Positions 1 to 4,488 of a stretch of DNA of 6,341 bases are shown one piece after another. The notes under the pieces were generated by a model that was not told the origin of the DNA, ran no database searches, and saw nothing but the letters and a program-made list of their open reading frames with translations. The translations under genes were made by a program, and so were the position numbers. The DNA is taken from NCBI GenBank assembly GCA_022837365.1, contig JALHHV010000220.1:1-6341 (forward strand). Direction: 5' to 3'. Every line of letters starts with the position of its first letter. Within the stretch, counting starts at the first letter, position 1. The DNA comes from Desulfovibrio sp. (GTDB lineage Bacteria > Desulfobacterota > Desulfovibrionia > Desulfovibrionales > Desulfovibrionaceae).

Positions 1-1694
1 TCGCTGAGCTTGATGTCGCGCCCCATGGCCGCGAAGGCCGCCAGGGTGAAGCGCAGCGAGTCGGTGCCGTACTTGTCGATCATTTCCAGCGGGTCGATGA
101 CGTTGCCCGTGGACTTGGACATCTTGCGGCCTTCGGCGTCGCGCACCAGGGCGTGGATGTACACGTGGCGGAACGGCACCTCGTCCATGAAGTGCAGCCC
201 CATCATCATCATGCGGGCCACCCAGAAGAACAGGATGTCGAAGCCGGTGACCAGCACCGAGGTGGGGTAGAAGGTCTTCAGTTCGCGGGTCTCGTCGGGC
301 CATCCCATTGTCGAGAACGGCCACAGCGCGGACGAGAACCACGTGTCCAGCACGTCCTCGTCCTGGGTCAGGCGGGTGGAACCGCAGGCGCAGCGTTCCG
401 GCGCGTCCACGGCAACGATGAGCTTGCCGCAGTCGTCGCAGGTCCAGGCGGGAATGCGGTGCCCCCACCATATCTGGCGGCTGATGCACCAGTCGCGGAT
501 GTTGTCCAGCCAGTTGTAGTAGGTCTTCTCCCAGTTGTCGGGGAAGATCTGCGTGGCGGCGGGCACGGCGGCGCGGGCGCGCGGGGCCATCTTGCTGGCC
601 GCCACGAACCATTGCGTGGACACGTGCGGCTCGATGACCGACTTGCAGCGGTAGCAGTGGCCCACGCTGTGGTCCAGTTCCTCTTCCTTGACCAGAAAGC
701 CCTGCGCCTGAAGGTCGGCCACCACGCGCTTGCGGCATTCCTCCTTGCTCAGGCCCGCGTAGATGCCGGCGTGCTCGTTCATCACGCCGTCCTCGTCGAT
801 GACCTGAAGGAATTCCAGCTTGTGGCGGTGCCCCAGTTCCCAGTCGTTGTGGTCGTGCGAGGGGGTGACCTTCAGCGCGCCGGTGCCGAACTCGCGGTCC
901 ACGTAGCTGTCGGCGATGACCGGAATCTCGCGGTCGGTCAGGGGCAGCTTCACCGTCTTGCCGATGAAGGCGGTGTAGCGCTCGTCCTCGGGGTGCACGC
1001 ACACGGCGGTGTCGCCGAACATGGTCTCCGGACGGGTGGTGGCGATGACCAGTTCGCCGCTGCCGTCGGCCAGCGGGTAGCGCACCTGCCACAGGTGGTC
1101 CTTGCGCGGCAGGTGGTCCACCTCGTCGTCGGCAAGGGCGGTGTGGCAGCGGTTGCACCAGTTGATGATGTAGTCGCCCTTGTAGATCAGGCCGTCGTCG
1201 TACAGCTTCACGAACACCTGGCGCACCGCGCGCGAAAGCCCCTCGTCCATGGTGAAGCGCTCGCGCGTCCAGTCCACGGAAGCGCCCATGGCGCGGATCT
1301 GGTTCAGGATGCGGGTGCCGTACTCCTCGCGCCATTCCCAGACCCGCTCGATGAACTTCTCGCGGCCCAGGTCGTGGCGGCCCTTGCCCTCCTTGGCCAG
1401 CCCGCGCTCCACCACGTTCTGGGTGGCGATGCCCGCGTGGTCGGTGCCCGGCACCCACAGCACCTTCTTGCCCTTCTGGCGGGCATGGCGGCACAGGATG
1501 TCCTGGATGGTCAGGTTGAGGGCGTGGCCCATGTGCAGGACCCCGGTGACGTTGGGCGGCGGTATGACGATGGAGAAGGGTTCGCCGGGGGCGTCCAGGT
1601 CGGGGGTGAAGGTCTTGTTCCCCTCCCAGTGGGCACGCCAGCGGGATTCGACGTCCCGAGGCTCGTAGCCCTTGGGCAGCGCGTTGTCCGACAT
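1..1694 (-). CDS. valS: Valyl-tRNA synthetase (valine--tRNA ligase), N-terminal 564 residues, cut by window edge
   Basis: Class I aminoacyl-tRNA synthetase that attaches valine to tRNA-Val in the cytoplasm and hydrolyses mischarged Thr-tRNA-Val. The minus frame is open from ATG at 1694 to base 1 and begins [19 protein letters not shown]. Visible landmarks: [15 protein letters not shown], with the HIGH-type motif at residues 54-57; the CP1 editing domain with [10 protein letters not shown] at 219-228 and K275, D281 and D284, which match the editing-site spacing of the Thermus enzyme; [11 protein letters not shown] near 410; [11 protein letters not shown] just before the end; and KMSKS at 524-528. 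Cysteine pairs C180/C183, C347/C350 and C419/C422 with C435/C437 look like zinc knuckles. ValS is usually about 880 residues, so the anticodon-binding domain and C-terminal coiled-coil arm lie outside the window. The start has a GGAG ribosome binding site 8 nt upstream. No frame break was seen at the sites checked. The identification is secure. Confidence 0.98.
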   Translation of the reverse strand, partial: MSDNALPKGYEPRDVESRWRAHWEGNKTFTPDLDAPGEPFSIVIPPPNVTGVLHMGHALNLTIQDILCRHARQKGKKVLWVPGTDHAGIATQNVVERGLAKEGKGRHDLGREKFIERVWEWREEYGTRILNQIRAMGASVDWTRERFTMDEGLSRAVRQVFVKLYDDGLIYKGDYIINWCNRCHTALADDEVDHLPRKDHLWQVRYPLADGSGELVIATTRPETMFGDTAVCVHPEDERYTAFIGKTVKLPLTDREIPVIADSYVDREFGTGALKVTPSHDHNDWELGHRHKLEFLQVIDEDGVMNEHAGIYAGLSKEECRKRVVADLQAQGFLVKEEELDHSVGHCYRCKSVIEPHVSTQWFVAASKMAPRARAAVPAATQIFPDNWEKTYYNWLDNIRDWCISRQIWWGHRIPAWTCDDCGKLIVAVDAPERCACGSTRLTQDEDVLDTWFSSALWPFSTMGWPDETRELKTFYPTSVLVTGFDILFFWVARMMMMGLHFMDEVPFRHVYIHALVRDAEGRKMSKSTGNVIDPLEMIDKYGTDSLRFTLAAFAAMGRDIKLS

Positions 1695-1702
1695 GTTGTA
1701 AT

Positions 1703-1706
1703 CTCC
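1703..1706 (-). promoter_or_regulatory. Ribosome binding site of valS
   Basis: On the minus strand GGAG ends 8 nt before the ATG at 1694-1692, which is ideal Shine-Dalgarno spacing and fixes the start of valS. I could not identify a convincing -35/-10 pair for valS in the spacer. Confidence 0.75.
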
Positions 1707-1759
1707 GGAAAAGATGATGTAGTGTGCCGCACCGGCGGGCGATGCGCGCGGCAGTTGTC

Positions 1760-1785
1760 CGCGACGGCCACCCGCTACGGCCACC
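1760..1785. repeat. 13-bp tandem direct repeat in the valS/BPL_N divergent spacer
   Basis: Two adjacent 13-bp units, CGCGACGGCCACC (1760-1772) and CGCTACGGCCACC (1773-1785), differ at one base. The spacing is a little over one helical turn. The repeat lies between divergent genes, so it could bind a regulator, but in GC-rich DNA it could also be a chance duplication. Confidence 0.5.
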
Positions 1786-1830
1786 CTGACACGGGCGAAA
1801 CGCCGCGCCGGGCATGCCGTGCGGACGGAT

Positions 1831-1840
1831 CGTCATGACG
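1831..1840. promoter_or_regulatory. 10-bp perfect palindrome, possible operator
   Basis: CGTCATGACG is its own reverse complement and lies 61 bp upstream of the ATG at 1901 and 137 bp upstream of the valS start. A shorter palindrome, GGCATGCC, sits at 1811-1818. Either could be part of a protein binding site; nothing else in the sequence confirms this. Confidence 0.25.
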
Positions 1841-1900
1841 GCAAAGCCCGGCGGCGCCCCCCGGCAAAACGGATTCCCCACCCTAATGAGCGGCAGAGAG

Positions 1901-3187
1901 ATGTCAACCCTTCACATACTTTGGGACGAATCCCACATCTGGGGGCTGCTGGCCTGGCGCGCGGCCGAGAGCATGGGCCTGCCCTACCGGCTGGTGCGGG
2001 CGCAAGAGATAGCCGACGGCCTGCTTTCCCGCAATCCCCCCGCCCTGCTGCTGGTGCCTGGCGGCACCGCCCGCCTCAAGGCCGACGCCCTGGGCGACGC
2101 AGGCATGCGGGCCGTGCGCGGCTACGTGGCCGGGGGCGGCCGCTATCTCGGCTTCTGCGGTGGCGCGGGGCTGGGCCTGACCGGCGAACACGGCCTCGGG
2201 CTGTGCCCGTGGTCGCGCGCGGCGTTCACCGACCGCATGCAGCACTTCGTGTCCGGCCACGTGCACGCCACGGTCAGCGCCGGGCACCCCCTGACCCCCG
2301 CCGGACTTGCGGCGGAACCGGCCCTGCCGGTGTGGTGGCCCGGCCGCTTCGCGCCGGAGGACGGCCACGACGTGGAAATCCTGGCCCGCTACACCGAGCC
2401 GGGCGGCGACTTCTGGGTGGCCGACCTGCCGCTGGACACCCTGCCCCCCGGCACCTTCGCCGAGTGGGAAGACCTGTACGGCATCCGCCTGCGGCCCACC
2501 TTTCTCGCCGGGCAGCCGTGCATCCTGCACGGAGCCTGCGGCAAGGGCAGCTACACCCTCAGCTACACCCACCTGGAAACGCCGGAATCGCCCCAGGCCA
2601 ACCTGTGGCTGGCGCACCTGGTGGAACTGCTGACCGACGGCCCGACCGCCTCAGGTGGCCCAAGTGGCCCAAGCGGCCCAGGCGGCCTGCGCGCCGCCAC
2701 GCCCCTGGTGCCCGCGTGGGAACTGGACGCCCTGCCCGCCCGCTGGCACGACGGCGGCCTGCTGCGCGCCCGCGCGCTGTTCGACGACATCGTGACCATC
2801 GGCATCAACCACTGCCTGTTCTTCCGGCGCAATTCGTGGCTCATCGGCTGGCGCGCGGGCATTCCCGGCGCCAACCTGAACAACCTGCACGCGGCGGTGT
2901 GCACCGCCGTGTCCACCCCGCCCACTCCCGCCGCCGAGGCGTACTGGAACGAGCGCAAGGAGGATTTCCTCCACCGGCTGACCCTGTTCCACAAGGGCGT
3001 CACCGGGTACCTGCTGGCCGAACGGCTGGCCATGACCCTGTCCAAGACCTTTCCGGAAACCGTCTCGCGCCACAGCCTGAAGGAACAGCGCGCCGCCCTG
3101 TTCGGCCCGCCCATGGCCAGCGGCGGCCTGTACGCCGAACTGCTGGACGTGCTGGACCAACTGGTGTTCCTGCAACTGCACGGGTAG
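1901..3187 (+). CDS. BPL_N-domain (class I glutamine amidotransferase-like) protein with unassigned C-terminal domain
   Basis: 428 residues. The first ~245 residues resemble the BPL_N family, a class I GATase-like fold named from the N-terminus of eukaryotic biotin-protein ligases. Seen directly: VPGG at residues 52-55 (oxyanion-strand type), a nucleophile elbow GFCGGAGLGL with C86, and THLETP with H224 and E226, giving a candidate Cys-His-Glu triad with the H-x-E spacing of class I GATases. A GGPSGPSGPGGL linker (252-263) leads to a C-terminal region of about 165 residues, probably helical, that I do not recognise. No signal peptide or membrane segment is evident, so it is likely cytoplasmic. 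The substrate is unknown, and there is no biotin ligase catalytic domain, so biotin transfer should not be assumed. The start at 1901 (MSTLHILWDE) has only a weak GGCAGAG upstream; ATG at 1886 would add five residues. The TAG stop coincides with the edge of the MITE-like element. It is divergent from valS. Confidence 0.85.
   Translation: MSTLHILWDESHIWGLLAWRAAESMGLPYRLVRAQEIADGLLSRNPPALLLVPGGTARLKADALGDAGMRAVRGYVAGGGRYLGFCGGAGLGLTGEHGLGLCPWSRAAFTDRMQHFVSGHVHATVSAGHPLTPAGLAAEPALPVWWPGRFAPEDGHDVEILARYTEPGGDFWVADLPLDTLPPGTFAEWEDLYGIRLRPTFLAGQPCILHGACGKGSYTLSYTHLETPESPQANLWLAHLVELLTDGPTASGGPSGPSGPGGLRAATPLVPAWELDALPARWHDGGLLRARALFDDIVTIGINHCLFFRRNSWLIGWRAGIPGANLNNLHAAVCTAVSTPPTPAAEAYWNERKEDFLHRLTLFHKGVTGYLLAERLAMTLSKTFPETVSRHSLKEQRAALFGPPMASGGLYAELLDVLDQLVFLQLHG
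2654..2689 (+). repeat. 9-bp tandem repeat encoding a Gly-Pro-Ser linker
   Basis: Four consecutive 9-bp units (GGTGGCCCA, AGTGGCCCA, AGCGGCCCA, GGCGGCCTG) lie in frame inside the BPL_N-type gene and encode a collagen-like GPS/GPG stretch, residues 252-263. It marks the boundary between the amidotransferase-like domain and the C-terminal domain. Copy number may vary between strains because in-frame 9-bp steps would be tolerated. Confidence 0.8.
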
Positions 3188-3331
3188 GGGCTGTTTCCAA
3201 ATTGTCCCTTCGCCCGTTGGCTGCGTCAAACTTCGCCTGCCATTTCGGTCAAATACGATAAGAGTATGCTCCCTCATAGCAGGCTCGTTTTCCTTGCCAA
3301 CAAACGAAAATCCTAATTTAGAAACAACCCC
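3187..3331. mobile_element. MITE-like element with terminal inverted repeats and flanking TA
   Basis: The ends GGGGCTGTTTCCAAATT (3187-3203) and AATTTAGAAACAACCCC (3315-3331) are inverted repeats matching at 15 of 17 positions. Both ends are flanked by TA (3185-3186 and 3332-3333), the target duplication expected of IS630/Tc1-mariner-type transposition. The 145-bp body is about 48% GC, clearly lower than the surrounding DNA, and has no plausible gene. Inside are nested complementary segments: GCCTGC (3235-3240) with GCAGGC (3279-3284), ATAC (3253-3256) with GTAT (3264-3267), and TCGTTT (3285-3290) with AAACGA (3302-3307). It therefore looks like a non-autonomous transposon fragment or a structured intergenic repeat. 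It could also serve as a transcription stop after the upstream gene. Family assignment is inference, since no transposase is present. Confidence 0.65.
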
Positions 3332-3527
3332 TAGCCCGGCCCACGGATGCCGCCGGGGCGACGCCGGGATTGTGCCGGAATGACGGCTGGACAGCGCACC
3401 CGGCGGGGGCGTAGGTTGCATGGGCGGGCATCCCTCCGGCATCGCCAACATTCCGCAATCGCAGCGCATTCCTGCGCCGCCGCAATTCCGTGCCGCAACG
3501 CCCGCACCGGAGAGGAGAGCGCACCGC

Positions 3528-3531
3528 AGGG
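3528..3531 (+). promoter_or_regulatory. Probable ribosome binding site of the MgtC-family gene
   Basis: AGGG ends 9 nt before ATG 3541 and supports the MNEFVTQL start. A richer purine run (GGAGAGGAGAG, 3509-3519) lies too far upstream to serve this ATG. Confidence 0.5.
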
Positions 3532-3540
3532 CCACACTCC

Positions 3541-4228
3541 ATGAACGAATTCGTCACCCAACTCCACGACCTGCTGCCCGACATCGCCCGCCTTGCCGCC
3601 TCCGCCGCCTTCGGCGGGCTGGTGGGCTACGAGCGGGAACGCAAGGGACAGGCCGCCGGTTTCCGCACCAACATGCTGGTGGCCGTGGCCGCCTGCCTGC
3701 TGGGCCAGCTTTCGCTGTACATCTCCACCATCGCCCATGCCGACGCCGCCCGCGTGGCCTCGCGTGTCGGGCATCGGGTTCATCGGCGGCGGGGCCATCC
3801 TCAAGGGCAAGAGCCGGGTGCGCGGGCTGACCACGGCCACCATGTTGTGGGTGGTGACCGGGGTGGGGCTTTCCGTGGGCATAGGCATGTACGTGCCCGC
3901 CCTGTGCACGGCGCTGGTGGTCACGGCCATCGTCTACCTGTCGCCGCAGATGCACCGCGTGGCGGCCCATGCGCAGCGCTACTACATGCTCACGGTGTCC
4001 GCGCCCGGCGGGTCCGCGCCCTTCGACGCGGTGGTGGCCGCCCTGCACGACTACGGCTGCGAAGACGTGCAGGTTTCGGTCTACGAATGCGACGCCGCCA
4101 CCGACCGCTGCCGCCTGGTGGTGCGCATCGCCACCGACGAGGACCTGGACTGGCATGGCCTGGTGCAGATGGTGCGGGCCATTCCCGATGTGGCGTCGGT
4201 GCATCTGGGGGAATCCGGCGTTCCCTAA
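3541..4228 (+). pseudogene. MgtC/SapB family membrane protein, frameshifted
   Basis: The N-terminal frame (MNEFVTQLHDLLPDIARL) carries the family signature GLVGYERERKGQAAGFRTNMLVAVAA and continues to DAARVAS at 3762. The rest of the family pattern then appears one frame over, from 3764: VSGIGFIGGGAILKG, VRGLTTATMLWVV, further hydrophobic segments, and an ACT-like cytoplasmic tail ending at TAA 4226-4228. MgtC proteins are multi-pass inner-membrane proteins linked to low-magnesium adaptation and virulence in pathogens; the role here is unknown. Salmonella MgtC has six residues (IAAQIV) between the conserved R and SGIGF. Here 13 bases remain instead of 18, so a 5-bp deletion around 3763 fits best. 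Unrepaired, translation would run in the wrong frame to 4467, giving a 308-residue hybrid lacking the conserved second half. The intact protein would be about 231 residues. Either a true recent pseudogene or a sequence error is possible; family assignment is firm. Confidence 0.85.
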
Positions 4229-4232
4229 GGGA

Positions 4233-4274
4233 GCATGGGGGCGGCAAGCGCCATGCATGGGGGTTTTCCTCCAT
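4233..4274 (+). terminator. Possible terminator: two adjacent hairpins after the MgtC-family gene
   Basis: Immediately after the TAA, GCATGG (4233-4238) pairs with CCATGC (4251-4256). A second 7-bp stem, ATGGGGG with CCTCCAT (4257-4263 and 4268-4274, one G-U pair), encloses a TTTT loop. There is no long T tract after either, so intrinsic termination would be weak. Confidence 0.4.
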
Positions 4275-4369
4275 ATCCCTGAATGTTCGTCCAACCCGCC
4301 ATCATTGCAGGCCATTTCCGCGCACGGCCGGGCCAATCCGGCGTCCGCCATGGCCACTTCCGCCCGAAG

Positions 4370-4387
4370 GGGGACGTATCCGTCCCC
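4370..4387. repeat. Perfect 7-bp stem-loop GGGGACG-TATC-CGTCCCC
   Basis: A perfect inverted repeat with a four-base loop lies 101 bp upstream of the diguanylate cyclase start. No T tract follows, so a simple terminator is unlikely; it could be an operator or part of a leader RNA if transcription starts upstream. A weaker stem, GCCGG (4327-4331) with CCGGC (4338-4342), precedes it. Confidence 0.5.
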
Positions 4388-4425
4388 ACGCGGCCACGCC
4401 CGGCGCGTCCCGGCACGGCACGGAA

Positions 4426-4462
4426 CGGCAGGATGGTGGGCATTGCACCACCTTGCCTGCCG
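4426..4462. promoter_or_regulatory. Extended dyad upstream of the diguanylate cyclase gene, possible operator
   Basis: CGGCAGG (4426-4432) pairs with CCTGCCG (4456-4462), and inside it GGTGG (4435-4439) pairs with CCACC (4448-4452) around an 8-base loop. Twelve base pairs are interrupted only by a 2x3 internal loop. It ends 26 bp before the ATG at 4489, and its right arm overlaps a candidate -35 hexamer. That placement favours a repressor or activator site; an RNA hairpin is the alternative. No T tract follows. Confidence 0.5.
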
Positions 4463-4480
4463 CCTGAAATCGCGTATAGC
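4453..4480 (+). promoter_or_regulatory. Candidate sigma70-type promoter of the diguanylate cyclase gene
   Basis: TTGCCT (4453-4458) and TATAGC (4475-4480), each matching four of six consensus bases, are 16 bp apart. Transcription would begin around 4487-4489, essentially at the ATG, implying a leaderless or nearly leaderless mRNA. This agrees with the absence of a Shine-Dalgarno sequence before 4489. The call is tentative because both boxes are degenerate. Confidence 0.3.
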
Positions 4481-4488
4481 CTATCCCC

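Noticed and set aside
153..1838. 561-codon plus-strand open frame opposite valS
   Set aside because: It is the antisense shadow of valS; the minus strand has all synthetase motifs, while this frame is a low-complexity Val/Ala/His-rich translation typical of GC-rich DNA.
1695..1900. T-box or other leader riboswitch upstream of valS
   Set aside because: The valS leader region is short and GC-rich; no T-box core sequence or antiterminator/terminator pair could be seen.
1819..3261. 480-codon plus-strand open frame overlapping the BPL_N gene
   Set aside because: Arg/Pro-rich out-of-frame reading of the BPL_N gene with no recognisable motifs.
2651..3535. 294-codon minus-strand open frame crossing the MITE-like element
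   Set aside because: It reads antisense through the BPL_N gene and the repeat element; the stretch MREHTLIVFDRNGRRSL comes from the element itself, and there is no sign it is translated.
3490..3540. Upstream GTG start for the MgtC-family gene
   Set aside because: It would add 17 Arg/Pro-rich residues before the family-like MNEF start, and ATG 3541 has a better-placed ribosome binding site.
3755..3770. Programmed ribosomal frameshift in the MgtC-family gene
   Set aside because: No slippery heptamer, homopolymer run or obvious stimulatory structure is present, and the residue count points to lost bases rather than to a shift on an intact sequence.
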